Positions 15,423-23,125 of a stretch of 24,334 nt of DNA are shown here, piece after piece (position 1 is the stretch's first letter; each line of letters opens with the position of its first letter). The translations under genes and the position numbers were made by a program. Source of the stretch: JAVVEG01 sp032251455 (lineage in GTDB: Bacteria; Pseudomonadota; Gammaproteobacteria; Pseudomonadales; Pseudohongiellaceae); NCBI GenBank assembly GCA_032251455.1, contig JAVVEG010000026.1, forward strand, positions 1 through 24,334, written 5' to 3'. Under the pieces are notes generated by a model. It searched no databases. It had not been told where the DNA came from and saw nothing but the letters and a program-made list of their open reading frames with translations.

Positions 15423-15522
15423 NNNNNNNNNNNNNNNNNNNNNNNNNNNNNNNNNNNNNNNNNNNNNNNNNNNNNNNNNNNNNNNNNNNNNNNNNNNNNN
15501 NNNNNNNNNNNNNNNNNNNNNN
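15423..15522. other. Assembly gap (100 N), probably spurious
   Basis: There are exactly 100 N between two identical 55-bp sequences. A 55-base shared end is the signature of unmerged contigs with a k-mer overlap, so the true gap length is probably negative (minus 55) and no sequence is missing. Confidence 0.9.
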
Positions 15523-15577
15523 TCTGACTTCGCTGCTGTGCAGTATGCACTCAAAGAGGTATTTGAAAGATAAAGGC
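15523..15577 (+). repeat. 55-bp sequence, copy 2 (after gap)
   Basis: This is an identical copy of 15368-15422. It carries a second copy of the last 16 codons and the stop (15571-15573) of the serine hydrolase. Read as the true sequence, it places that stop only 5 bases from the stop of the convergent PAQR gene at 15579. Confidence 0.97.
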
Positions 15578-15578
15578 G

Positions 15579-16220
15579 CTAGATCAGATAGACATACACG
15601 GTAATAAAATGACAGCCACTGCCGATCAGGACAAAAACATGGAAGATAGCGTGGTTCAGCGGAATTTTCTTGATTGAGTAGATCAGTGCGCCCACGGTAT
15701 AGGACACGCCACCAGCAAGCAGCCAGCGCAGGCCGGCCGGTGCCAGGTTGTCGATCAGGGGGTTGATGGCGAACAGGATCAGCCAGCCCATGACGATGTA
15801 CATGACAGTGGACAGTTTTTCGTAGCGTCCGGTAAAGAACAGCTTCAGGACGATGCCGGTCAGCGCCATGCTCCAGGAGATACCAAAAATGGTCCAGCCG
15901 GTGATGCCCTGCAGAGTGATCAGGGTGAACGGGGTGTAGGTGCCGGCGATGAGGATATAAATGCTGGCGTGGTCCACGATACGCAGCCGGACGCGCTGCA
16001 GCGCAGAGCGTGTGCTGTGGTAAAGCGTGGAAATACCGTAGGTGACAACCAGACTGACACCAAAAATGCCGAAGCTGATGATCTCCAGGTTGCCTCCGGC
16101 AGCAACGGCATGCCGCAACAAGGCCACCAGACCCACCAGGCTCAGCACAAAACCCAGCGCGTGAGAGCCAATGTTCAGGCACTCTTCCAGTGGTGAGTAA
16201 TGCTTCAGCGTGTTATTCAT
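15579..16220 (-). CDS. trhA: Hemolysin III / TrhA (PAQR) family membrane protein
   Basis: This 213-residue integral membrane protein has about seven helices. The PAQR/hemolysin III signature residues are present: the early Glu in SPLEECLNIGSHALG, the STLYHS motif after helix 2, DHASIYILIAGTYTPFTL, and NHAIFHVFVLIGSGCHF near the C-terminus. The His and Asp residues in these motifs form the zinc-dependent, ceramidase-like site of the superfamily. Bacterial members (YqfA/TrhA) are linked to membrane-energy and fatty-acid homeostasis; the name hemolysin is historical. The start overlaps the eda stop by 4 bp, making it the last gene of the Entner-Doudoroff operon, although no metabolic link is known. 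The symbol is by family resemblance. Confidence 0.87.
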   Translation of the reverse strand: MNNTLKHYSPLEECLNIGSHALGFVLSLVGLVALLRHAVAAGGNLEIISFGIFGVSLVVTYGISTLYHSTRSALQRVRLRIVDHASIYILIAGTYTPFTLITLQGITGWTIFGISWSMALTGIVLKLFFTGRYEKLSTVMYIVMGWLILFAINPLIDNLAPAGLRWLLAGGVSYTVGALIYSIKKIPLNHAIFHVFVLIGSGCHFITVYVYLI

Positions 16221-16855
16221 GAGCCCTTTGCTTCGATCGATGCCAATGCCTGCTGGGTGGCCGCCGTGATTGCGGTCCAGTCATGGTTAGCCAGATGTTC
16301 CTGGTCGATCATCCAGGAGCCGCCGACACACAGGACATTGGGCAGGCTCAGATAAGCGTGGACATTACTGGCATTGATGCCTCCGGTGGGACAGAAGCTG
16401 ACGGCGTGGAAAGGGGCGACAAAGGCCTTGAGCAGGGCAGGCCCGCCACAGGCGGAGGCCGGGAAAAACTTGAAACAGTCCAGCCCGCATTCCAGCCCGG
16501 TCATCACCTCGGAAGCCGTACTGACGCCTGGCAGCAAAGCCAGCGACAGGGAGCGTGCTGCATCCACCAGCTGGCGGCTCAGTCCCGGACTGACCGCAAA
16601 ATCGACCCCGGCTGCGGCCACGGCTTCCACATCCTTGACGCCAAGCACAGTACCGGCCGCCACCTGCAACTCAGGCAGACTCTGTCTGACTGCCGCGATG
16701 GCAGCCAGGGCCGCCGGTGTGCGCAGGGTGATCTCAACCGCGGTGATACCGCCTGCGGACAAAGCGCGGCAGAGCCCTACTGCCTGTTCCTCGCTGTGGA
16801 CTGTCAGCACCGGCAGCAGGGTCAGCGAAGCGAGTCGTTCACGCAGATTTATCAT
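16217..16855 (-). CDS. eda: KDPG aldolase (2-keto-3-deoxy-6-phosphogluconate aldolase)
   Basis: This 212-residue class I aldolase splits 2-keto-3-deoxy-6-phosphogluconate into pyruvate and glyceraldehyde 3-phosphate, the last Entner-Doudoroff step. The Schiff-base lysine is Lys129 in CFKFFPAS. The general base and phosphate-site motifs are visible at AVEITLRT (Glu41, Arg45), VAAGTVLG, FAVSPGLS and FCPTGGINASNV. The length is typical. Its ATG overlaps the edd stop by 4 bases, and its own stop overlaps the trhA start by 4 bases, so translation is coupled along the operon. The edd neighbour supports the KDPG substrate over the related hydroxyglutarate activity. Confidence 0.95.
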   Translation of the reverse strand: MINLRERLASLTLLPVLTVHSEEQAVGLCRALSAGGITAVEITLRTPAALAAIAAVRQSLPELQVAAGTVLGVKDVEAVAAAGVDFAVSPGLSRQLVDAARSLSLALLPGVSTASEVMTGLECGLDCFKFFPASACGGPALLKAFVAPFHAVSFCPTGGINASNVHAYLSLPNVLCVGGSWMIDQEHLANHDWTAITAATQQALASIEAKGS

Positions 16856-18702
16856 GTTGCCGCTGTCCCATCTTCGTCATGATTGAATACCGATGCCCCC
16901 GCATGCGCGGTACTGGCAATTGCCCTGAAATTCGCAAACAAGGCCCGGCCCAGGGTATCCGGCAACTGCTCTTCGGACGCAGCATAAGTGGCAGCCTCAC
17001 GCGCGTTGAATGCTTTCTCGCTCAGGAGCACCTGTAACTGGCCGGTACCGGCATCCAGCAGCAGAGGGTCGCCGTCACGCAGTCTGGATAAAGGGCCGCC
17101 GTCGAGCGCTTCCGGGCTCATATGAATGGCAGCCGGCACCTTGCCCGATGCGCCAGACATGCGTCCATCGGTGACCAGGGCAACATGAAAACCCTGGTCC
17201 TGGAGCGCGCCCAGCACAGGGGTCAACTGATGCAGTTCAGGCATGCCGTTGGCCTTGGGGCCCTGGAAGCGAATGACGGCAATGAAATCCTGTTGCAGCT
17301 CGCCGCGCTGGTAGGCATGTGTGAGTTCCTGTTGACTGTTGAAGAGGCGACATGGCGCCTCCACCCGTTGGTGTTCTGTCTTCACGGCTGAAGTCTTGAT
17401 CACGCCGGTGCCCAGATTGCCGGTAATCAGCCGCAGCCCGCCTTCGGCGACAAACGGATTGCTGAGTGGTCGCAACACATCAGGGCGCTGCGAAGAGGCT
17501 TCATGATCCACCCAGTGTACTGAACCATCTGCCGACAGAACCGGCGTCCTGGCATAGGCCGCCATGCCTTCGCCCATCAGCGTGACCACCTGCTCGTTGA
17601 GCAGGCCTCCTGCGCGCAGTTCGCGGACCAGATAGGCCATGCCGCCGGCCTGTTGGAAGGCATTGACGTCCGCTTCGCCGTTGGGATAGATACGGGCCAG
17701 CAGCGGGGTGACGCGCGACAGTTCATCCAGGTCCTGCCATTCCAGAATGATGCCTGCGGCACGCGCTATGGCGACCAGATGCAAGGTGTGGTTGGTAGAG
17801 CCGCCACTGGCCAGCAGTGCCACCGCAGCATTGACCAGGGAAGCCGGACTGATCATGTGCATCAAGGCACCTTGTTGCGCGGTTGTAGCGCTCAGCACCC
17901 GACGCACGGTCTCGCGGGTTAGGGCCTCGCGCAAGGGATCATCGGGATTGACGAAGGAGGCGCCCGGCAGTTGCACGCCCAGCATTTCCACCATTATCTG
18001 GTTGCTGTTGGCCGTGCCGTAGAAATTACAGGTGCCATGACTGTGGTATGCGGCTGATTCGACTGCCAGCAACTCCTCCCTGCCGGCCTTGCCCTGGGCA
18101 TAACGCTGCCGGACCTCGGCCTTGGCCTTGTTGGGAATACCTGAGCCCATGGGCCCGGCAGGAATGAACCCGGCCGGCAAATGCCCGAACTGCAAGGCTC
18201 CGATCAACAGGCCGGGAACGATCTTGTCGCAAACCCCCAGGCACAGCACACCATCGAACACATTGTGGCTCAGGCTGATGGCGGTAGCCATGGCAATGAC
18301 TTCGCGGCTGAACAGGCTCAGCTCCATGCCGGGCTGCCCCTGGGTGATGCCATCGCACATGGCAGGCACTCCACCAGCCACCTGGGCCGTGGCACCGGCT
18401 GCCTGGGCCGCGGACTTGATGATATCCGGGTAGAACTGGAGAGGCTGGTGTGCGGACAGCATGTCGTTGTAGGCAGTCACTATCCCCAGATTGGGGGCAT
18501 TCATGCCGGCGATGCTGGTTTTGTCCGCCGGATTGCAGGCGGCAAAGGCATGGGCCAGATTGCCGCAGGACAGGGTTCGTCGCGGCGGAAACTGTGTCAG
18601 GGTGCGTTGCATTGTGGCCAGGTAGTCCTGGCGCTGCTGGCGGTTGCGCTCGACAATGCGTTCGGTAACGGCAGCGACGACTGGGTTAATGGTCTGGGGC
18701 AT
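16852..18702 (-). CDS. edd: 6-phosphogluconate dehydratase
   Basis: This 616-residue enzyme of the IlvD/Edd family dehydrates 6-phosphogluconate to 2-keto-3-deoxy-6-phosphogluconate using an iron-sulfur cluster. Probable cluster ligands are Cys158 in GVCDKIVPGL and Cys225 in HGTCNFYGTANSNQ, with Cys116 in GVPAMCDGIT as another conserved cysteine. The family signature near the C-terminus is DGRMSGASGKVPAAIHMSPEA. The length matches Edd. Its first 17 bases overlap the end of pgl, and its stop overlaps the eda start by 4 bases. Together with zwf, pgl and eda this makes a complete glucose-6-phosphate to pyruvate branch. Confidence 0.95.
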   Translation of the reverse strand: MPQTINPVVAAVTERIVERNRQQRQDYLATMQRTLTQFPPRRTLSCGNLAHAFAACNPADKTSIAGMNAPNLGIVTAYNDMLSAHQPLQFYPDIIKSAAQAAGATAQVAGGVPAMCDGITQGQPGMELSLFSREVIAMATAISLSHNVFDGVLCLGVCDKIVPGLLIGALQFGHLPAGFIPAGPMGSGIPNKAKAEVRQRYAQGKAGREELLAVESAAYHSHGTCNFYGTANSNQIMVEMLGVQLPGASFVNPDDPLREALTRETVRRVLSATTAQQGALMHMISPASLVNAAVALLASGGSTNHTLHLVAIARAAGIILEWQDLDELSRVTPLLARIYPNGEADVNAFQQAGGMAYLVRELRAGGLLNEQVVTLMGEGMAAYARTPVLSADGSVHWVDHEASSQRPDVLRPLSNPFVAEGGLRLITGNLGTGVIKTSAVKTEHQRVEAPCRLFNSQQELTHAYQRGELQQDFIAVIRFQGPKANGMPELHQLTPVLGALQDQGFHVALVTDGRMSGASGKVPAAIHMSPEALDGGPLSRLRDGDPLLLDAGTGQLQVLLSEKAFNAREAATYAASEEQLPDTLGRALFANFRAIASTAHAGASVFNHDEDGTAAT

Positions 18703-19402
18703 AATAAATCTCGGTCAGGGTATGGTGATCATGCAGCACAGCGCGCACCGGCATCTCCTGTGCGCTGCCGGGCTGCAAGGCAGATTCCAGCACCGCCCGC
18801 TTGGCTGCGCCGGTCAGATACAAAATGCGTTCACTGGCCCCCAGCAGGGTGTTCAGGCCCAGGCTCATTCTGGCGCAGCCAGCAATGGCACCCGGTTCAC
18901 TGCGGGGTTGAAGGGCAAAGCAAATGCGGGTGTTATTTTTGTCCAGTGCCTGATCCAGCCCTTTGGCTCCGGGAATCAGCGAGGCCGTATGACCATCGAG
19001 GCCCATGCCCAGCAAGACCAGGTCCAGGGGTAGAATCTGTCGTTCCAGTATGGCCCCCAGGTTTTCCGCCGCAGCAAAGGCATCGCTTGTCGGGGTCTTC
19101 ATGCCGATCATGGTGGCATGGCGCGCCTGGTTCTGCAACAGAGTGTTGCGGATCAGCCGGGCATTGGATTGGGGATTGGTTTCCTCTACCCAGCGCTCGT
19201 CCACCAGGCTCACTGTCACTGCCGACCAGTCCAGCGTTTGTTGTGACAGATACCGGTACAGCGGGGCCGGCGTGCTGCCTCCTGATAAGGCGATGGAGGC
19301 CCGCCGTTGGAAGTTGATCAAGTTGGTCAGAGTCGAAATCAGGCGCTGACTCAAGGTCTCGATCAGCGTCTGTGGATTGGAAAACTCATGCAACTGCCAC
19401 AC
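18686..19402 (-). CDS. pgl: 6-phosphogluconolactonase
   Basis: This DevB/SOL-type lactonase hydrolyses 6-phosphogluconolactone to 6-phosphogluconate. Motifs seen are ASIALSGGSTPAPLYRYLS (phosphate loop), VSLVDERWVEETNPQSN and LDLVLLGMGLDGHTASLIPG, the usual signatures. I chose the GTG at 19402 (VWQLHEFSNP..., 238 residues) because a CGGAG ribosome site lies 8 bases before it, the length matches the family and it starts after the zwf stop. A longer reading from an ATG at 19474 would add 24 unconserved residues and overlap zwf by 32 bases. The 3' end overlaps edd by 17 bases. Confidence 0.92.
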   Translation of the reverse strand: MWQLHEFSNPQTLIETLSQRLISTLTNLINFQRRASIALSGGSTPAPLYRYLSQQTLDWSAVTVSLVDERWVEETNPQSNARLIRNTLLQNQARHATMIGMKTPTSDAFAAAENLGAILERQILPLDLVLLGMGLDGHTASLIPGAKGLDQALDKNNTRICFALQPRSEPGAIAGCARMSLGLNTLLGASERILYLTGAAKRAVLESALQPGSAQEMPVRAVLHDHHTLTEIYYAPDH

Positions 19403-19442
19403 GTTTGCTACTCCGTCGTTCAGAGGTACCGTCGGTCTGGCT

Positions 19443-20909
19443 CTACTCCTGCCAGCGCCGGCCATCGCGGGCAATCAGGGCAATACTGTCAGAGGGCCCC
19501 ATTGACCCTGCCATATAGGGCAAAGGTTTTTGTTTGTGCTTTTTCCAGCCAGCGGCAATTGCATCCACCCACTGCCAGGCAGCCTCCACCTGATCGGCCC
19601 GCATAAACAGACTGGAATTGGCGCGCATCACATCCAGCAACAGGCGCTCATACGCTTCCGGGACGCGCCGGTTGGTAAAGGTATCGGACAGCGACAGATC
19701 CAGGGACACATTTTCCAGTGGGAAATTCTCATCCAGCCCCGGCACCTTGTTGAGCAGGTACAGGCGGATACCTTCCTCCGGTTGCAGGCGGATCAGCAGT
19801 TTATTGGCCGTATCCTGATTAGCCTGGTCGGGAAACAGGGCATGTGGCAGCTTCTTGAACTGCACCACAATTTCACAGAAACGACGCTGCAACCGTTTGC
19901 CAGTGCGCAAATAAAAAGGGACACCCGCCCAGCGCCAGTTGTTGATGCTGGCCTTGATGGCCACAAAGGTCTCGGTATCCGAGGACCCTTTGGCATCCTC
20001 TTCCTGCAGATACGAAGGCACGGATTCAGTGGCAATGGTGCCGGCAATATACTGACCACGCACGGTTTTCTCGGCTACCTCCCGACCGCTGATTGCGCCC
20101 AGGCTATGCAGTACCTTGAGTTTCTCATCATGCACCGCCCGTGCATCGAGCGAGGAGGGTGGTTCCATGGCCAGCAGGCACAAGAGCTGCAGCAGGTGAT
20201 TCTGCACCATGTCGCGCAGTGCGCCAGCCTCGTCATAAAATGGCCAGCGGCCACCGGCGCCTATCGATTCGGCAGCCGTGATTTGCACATGATCGATGTA
20301 ATTATTGCTCCACAGCGGTTCGAATAGAGCGTTGGCAAAGCGCAGGGTCAGCAGGTTCTGTACGGTTTCCTTGCCCAGGTAATGATCGATGCGGTAAATC
20401 TGGTGCTCCTGGAACGTCTTGGTCAGGCTGTCATTGATGGCCAGGAAACTGTCGCGGTTGCTGCCCAGCGGTTTTTCAATTACCAGGCGCATGTTGTCGC
20501 GGGCCAGACCGACAGCCCACAGGGATTGACAGATCGGAGCAAAAATAAGTGGCGGAGTAGCCAGATAGGTAATCAGATCACGGCTGGTGTCAGCCAACAC
20601 AGTTCGGCTCAACAACGACAGCTCAGCCTCGTTGGTGGCATCAAGCGCGTGATAGGACAGGCGCTGACTGAAGCGCTTCCAACTGGTGGTATCGATATTG
20701 GTCTTGCCAAGCTGTTCGGCGAGCAGGTGTTTGATTTTGGCACAAAACTCGGTGTCAGAGTGAGGATGCCGGGCGACACAGATAATCCTCAGACAGTCCG
20801 GCAGGCAGTGGTCCAGGTCCAGGTGGTACAGCGCCGGGTACAACTTGCGGAACGCAAGGTCACCATCACCGCCGATAATCAGGAAATCACAAATCATGGT
20901 CATACCCAA
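19443..20909 (-). CDS. zwf: Glucose-6-phosphate 1-dehydrogenase
   Basis: This 488-residue enzyme oxidises glucose 6-phosphate to 6-phosphogluconolactone with NAD(P)+. The dinucleotide-binding loop is IIGGDGDLAFRKLYPALY (usually GASGDLAKRKL). The substrate-site signature RIDHYLGKE is at residues 173-181, preceded by VIEKPLGSN, and the catalytic-base helix is MVQNHLLQLLCLLAMEPP. It is the first gene of the zwf-pgl-edd-eda-trhA operon. The start is uncertain by a few codons: a TTG at 20909 has AGGA at 6 bases, whereas ATGs at 20903 and 20897 are better codons but farther from it. No recognisable HexR operator was found upstream. Confidence 0.94.
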   Translation of the reverse strand: MGMTMICDFLIIGGDGDLAFRKLYPALYHLDLDHCLPDCLRIICVARHPHSDTEFCAKIKHLLAEQLGKTNIDTTSWKRFSQRLSYHALDATNEAELSLLSRTVLADTSRDLITYLATPPLIFAPICQSLWAVGLARDNMRLVIEKPLGSNRDSFLAINDSLTKTFQEHQIYRIDHYLGKETVQNLLTLRFANALFEPLWSNNYIDHVQITAAESIGAGGRWPFYDEAGALRDMVQNHLLQLLCLLAMEPPSSLDARAVHDEKLKVLHSLGAISGREVAEKTVRGQYIAGTIATESVPSYLQEEDAKGSSDTETFVAIKASINNWRWAGVPFYLRTGKRLQRRFCEIVVQFKKLPHALFPDQANQDTANKLLIRLQPEEGIRLYLLNKVPGLDENFPLENVSLDLSLSDTFTNRRVPEAYERLLLDVMRANSSLFMRADQVEAAWQWVDAIAAGWKKHKQKPLPYMAGSMGPSDSIALIARDGRRWQE

Positions 20910-20986
20910 GCTTGATCCTGCCTATCGTGCTGGTTTTTTGGCTAACAAGCAAGCGGCATTCTCACTGTTAGTGCCATTGGGGATGC

Positions 20987-21013
20987 GGGCATATATTTTT
21001 TTCAGGAATGCCC
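20987..21013. repeat. Inverted repeat upstream of zwf
   Basis: GGGCAT (20987-20992) and ATGCCC (21008-21013) are reverse complements around an AT-rich 15-base loop. It sits between the chemoreceptor stop and zwf on the same strand. It could be a 3'-end hairpin of the chemoreceptor transcript or a regulator site for zwf. A second hairpin, GCCTC-TAAAG-GAGGC, lies at 21028-21042. Neither has a T-tract on the minus strand, so no firm terminator is called. Confidence 0.35.
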
Positions 21014-21082
21014 TGCTCGGCCAGTTCGCCTCTAAAGGAGGCACCCAGACACCAGTGAAGGGTCAGCCCCATTCAGCTACGT

Positions 21083-22663
21083 TCAGCGCTGCTTTGCCCA
21101 GAACTGCTCAGCGAGTTCATGCAACGCTGTCGTCAACTGTGCCACTTCCTGGGCACTGATGCGGTTACTCAGCCCACTTTCGACATTCTGACTGGTAGCA
21201 TCCTGAATGCTGACAATGCTGCGATTGATGCTCTCGCTGACGATGCTTTGTTGTTCCACGGCTGTTGCAATCTGCATATTCATATCGGTGATTTCATTCA
21301 CCCGTTTTCCGATATCGGCCAACGCATTGGCTGCTTGTTGAGCGTGGCTGACACTTGACTGGGTTTGGACGGTGCTTTTTTCCATGACAGTTACTGCTGA
21401 TTTGGCTGAGTCTTGCAGTACCGTGATCATCTCCTGAATATCAGAAGTGGATTTCTGTGTTTTGGCTGCAAGACTGCGAACCTCATCGGCAACCACAGCA
21501 AAGCCCCTGCCTTGCTCGCCGGCACGTGCGGCCTCAATGGCAGCATTGAGCGCCAGCAAATTGGTTTGTTCTGCGATGCCGCGAATCACGTCCAGAATCT
21601 TGGAAATCTCGTTGCTGTGTGTTTGCAGTTGGTGAATGACCTGAGTGGCTTCTTCAATATCGCTTTCCAGTGCTCCGATGGACTCGCTGGTTTGTGCAAC
21701 CAGGCTCTGACCGCTGCGGGTTTCAGTATCTGCCTGCTCTGCCGCAGTAGCAGCATTCTGGGCATTCTGAGCAACTTCCTGAATGCTGGCAACCATTTCA
21801 TTGACAGCCGCAGCTATCTGTTCGGTCTCGGCTTGTTGATCTCCAGAGAGCTTGTTACTGGCATCGATTTCTTTCAATAGATTTTCTGCATACGAGTTAA
21901 GTCGTCTGGAGGCGTCACCTATACGCCCTATAACAGCACCGGTTTCAGCCTGGCGCATGCGCAGCGCAAACTCGATTTTACCAAACTCATCGGCGCGACG
22001 GGTATAAATACGCTGGCTCAATGGATTGTCGGCGATATCGTTGGCCTGTTTTACCAATTTGTTGAGAGGGGTCAGTGCATACACAATTGCGGCTATGCTA
22101 AAACCGGAGGAAACAACAAATATCAGCAGTGCTTGTAGCAACGGTAATGACGTAAAAAAAGTGGCTATCGATACTGGAAGTGCAATGGCAAGCACTGTCA
22201 TCAATGACAGTTTCATCAGCAATGAAAGACGCGCCGGGCGCAGAAAATCATTGTTCCCGGAAAGCAGACTGGCGTACCTGTGTTCAGCCTCCCGGACATG
22301 CTCCGGGTCGGGTCTGGTTCTGACGGATTGGTACTCAACGGTCTGTCCATTTTTTTGAATTGGCGTGACATAGGCGCTGACCCAATAGTGATCGCCATTC
22401 TTGCAACGATTCTTTACCTGGCCCATCCAGGAACGTCCATTTTTCAGCGTTGCCCACATGTGTTCAAAGGCGGCCGGAGGCATGTCAGGGTGCCTAATAA
22501 TATTATGCGGTTGATTCAACAATTCCTTTTCTTCAAAGCCACTTATTTCTATAAAGTCTTGATTGATATAAGTGATATGACTATGTGTATTTGTGGTAGA
22601 GAGTATGTTGGTATTCTGAGACAACTCAACCGGACGGTTTGATACTGGAAGATTCTTGCGCAT
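21083..22663 (-). CDS. Aer-like methyl-accepting chemotaxis protein with PAS domain
   Basis: This is 526 residues. The N-terminal PAS domain (~15-125) has the Aer-type sequence around INQDFIEISGFEEKELLNQPHNIIRHPDMPPAAFEHMW and WMGQVKNRCKNGDHYWVSAYVTP; such domains bind FAD and sense redox or oxygen state. Two membrane helices follow (~147-198), with no periplasmic sensor domain between them, then a HAMP-like stretch. The signalling domain is cytoplasmic, with the conserved hairpin tip DVIRGIAEQTNLLALNAAIEAARAGEQGRGFAVVADEVRSLA, which contacts CheA and CheW. No CheR/CheB pentapeptide is seen at the C-terminus. It should control swimming by energy or oxygen taxis. A strong AAGGTG ribosome site precedes the ATG. 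It is monocistronic or ends just upstream of zwf, with which it shares direction. Confidence 0.9.
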   Translation of the reverse strand: MRKNLPVSNRPVELSQNTNILSTTNTHSHITYINQDFIEISGFEEKELLNQPHNIIRHPDMPPAAFEHMWATLKNGRSWMGQVKNRCKNGDHYWVSAYVTPIQKNGQTVEYQSVRTRPDPEHVREAEHRYASLLSGNNDFLRPARLSLLMKLSLMTVLAIALPVSIATFFTSLPLLQALLIFVVSSGFSIAAIVYALTPLNKLVKQANDIADNPLSQRIYTRRADEFGKIEFALRMRQAETGAVIGRIGDASRRLNSYAENLLKEIDASNKLSGDQQAETEQIAAAVNEMVASIQEVAQNAQNAATAAEQADTETRSGQSLVAQTSESIGALESDIEEATQVIHQLQTHSNEISKILDVIRGIAEQTNLLALNAAIEAARAGEQGRGFAVVADEVRSLAAKTQKSTSDIQEMITVLQDSAKSAVTVMEKSTVQTQSSVSHAQQAANALADIGKRVNEITDMNMQIATAVEQQSIVSESINRSIVSIQDATSQNVESGLSNRISAQEVAQLTTALHELAEQFWAKQR

Positions 22664-22690
22664 TGGATGTCACCTTGATTATCTTTTTTT

Positions 22691-22705
22691 CACCATTTTA
22701 TGGTG
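22691..22705. repeat. Perfect hairpin in chemoreceptor leader
   Basis: CACCAT-TTT-ATGGTG is a perfect 6-bp stem with a 3-base loop, 28 bases upstream of the chemoreceptor start. On the minus strand an A-run, not a T-run, follows it, so it is not a terminator. It could be an operator or an mRNA 5' structure. Confidence 0.45.
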
Positions 22706-22740
22706 TGTGAAAAGTATTTATTTAGGCTTGCTTACAAAAG

Positions 22741-22765
22741 CTACTTCTAAAAATCTACTTCTAAA
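22741..22765. repeat. 11-bp direct repeat
   Basis: CTACTTCTAAA occurs at 22741-22751 and again at 22755-22765, a period of 14 bases. It lies upstream of the chemoreceptor gene. It could be a pair of half-sites for a regulator or chance in an AT-rich region. Confidence 0.45.
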
Positions 22766-22978
22766 GAATTACTCGGTGCCTGCATCAGTTCCTCGGGGAT
22801 GTTCGAGGCGAATGCTTGTATGGGAGGTGATCGGCCGATAAAAATACACTTTATATTTTTTTTGCAGAATAATTCTTGCCTGACAAAAAAGTAATAAATA
22901 AGCATTCAATGCGAGAAATAAGTAGGGAAATATTTAATCTGCTTGTAGGAATTTACTTACAATAACAGCGTTTTTTAT

Positions 22979-22992
22979 TTGATATAGATCAT
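22979..22992 (+). promoter_or_regulatory. FNR/Anr-type box
   Basis: TTGAT-ATAG-ATCAT matches the FNR/Anr/Crp-Fnr consensus TTGAT-N4-ATCAA at 9 of 10 conserved positions. Its centre (22985.5) is about 41 bases upstream of the start point predicted from the TAGAAT -10 element at 23014-23019, the standard geometry for a class II FNR-activated promoter. It would give oxygen-dependent expression of the PAS sensor gene at 23126. Confidence 0.65.
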
Positions 22993-23013
22993 TCTTTCTA
23001 TTTGTCTATGAGA

Positions 23014-23019
23014 TAGAAT
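23014..23019 (+). promoter_or_regulatory. -10 element of the PAS sensor promoter
   Basis: TAGAAT matches TATAAT at 5 of 6 positions, with transcription expected to start near 23025-23027 and a leader of about 100 bases. No -35 hexamer is needed when an FNR-type activator is bound at -41.5. A competing perfect TATAAT at 23057-23062 has no good -35 at 17 bases and no correctly placed activator site. Confidence 0.5.
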
Positions 23020-23125
23020 TGGAAAGGCCTTTTAATCGTAAAACCAAAAATTAACCTATAATAAAAAATCAAGAGGTGTAATTCTTTGTTATCATCAAAA
23101 AAGTACAACGTCGTTTTTTGATCTC

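Larger units (their letters stand above)
22664..23125. other. Long AT-rich intergenic region between divergent genes
   Basis: These 462 bases separate the chemoreceptor (minus) from the PAS sensor (plus). No convincing protein gene is present. Contents: a CACCAT-TTT-ATGGTG hairpin in the chemoreceptor leader (22691-22705), an 11-bp direct repeat (22741-22765), a GC-richer island with hairpins and a T8 run (about 22771-22863), an AGAAT-A-ATTCT palindrome (22866-22876) and an FNR/Anr-type box with a -10 element (22979-23019). Both flanking genes encode redox/PAS-type sensors, so this is likely a regulatory hub. Confidence 0.6.

Noticed and set aside
18181..19317. 378-residue open frame on +
   Set aside because: Antisense to edd and pgl, both certain; the composition is typical of a shadow frame.
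20910..21082. Search for a HexR operator before zwf
   Set aside because: No sequence close to the HexR palindrome was seen, so no operator is claimed.
22691..22705. Hairpin considered as a terminator
   Set aside because: On the minus strand it is followed by an A-run, and on the plus strand there is no gene to terminate; it lies in the leader of the chemoreceptor gene.
22656..22841. 61-residue open frame on +
   Set aside because: It starts inside the chemoreceptor gene start, has no good ribosome site and no coding character; it spans hairpins and repeats.
22834..22841. GCCGATAA, identical to a sigma-28 (FliA) -10 element
   Set aside because: It points away from the chemoreceptor gene, and the -35 position (22815-22822) matches the consensus at only about one base. 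It is also part of a palindrome.
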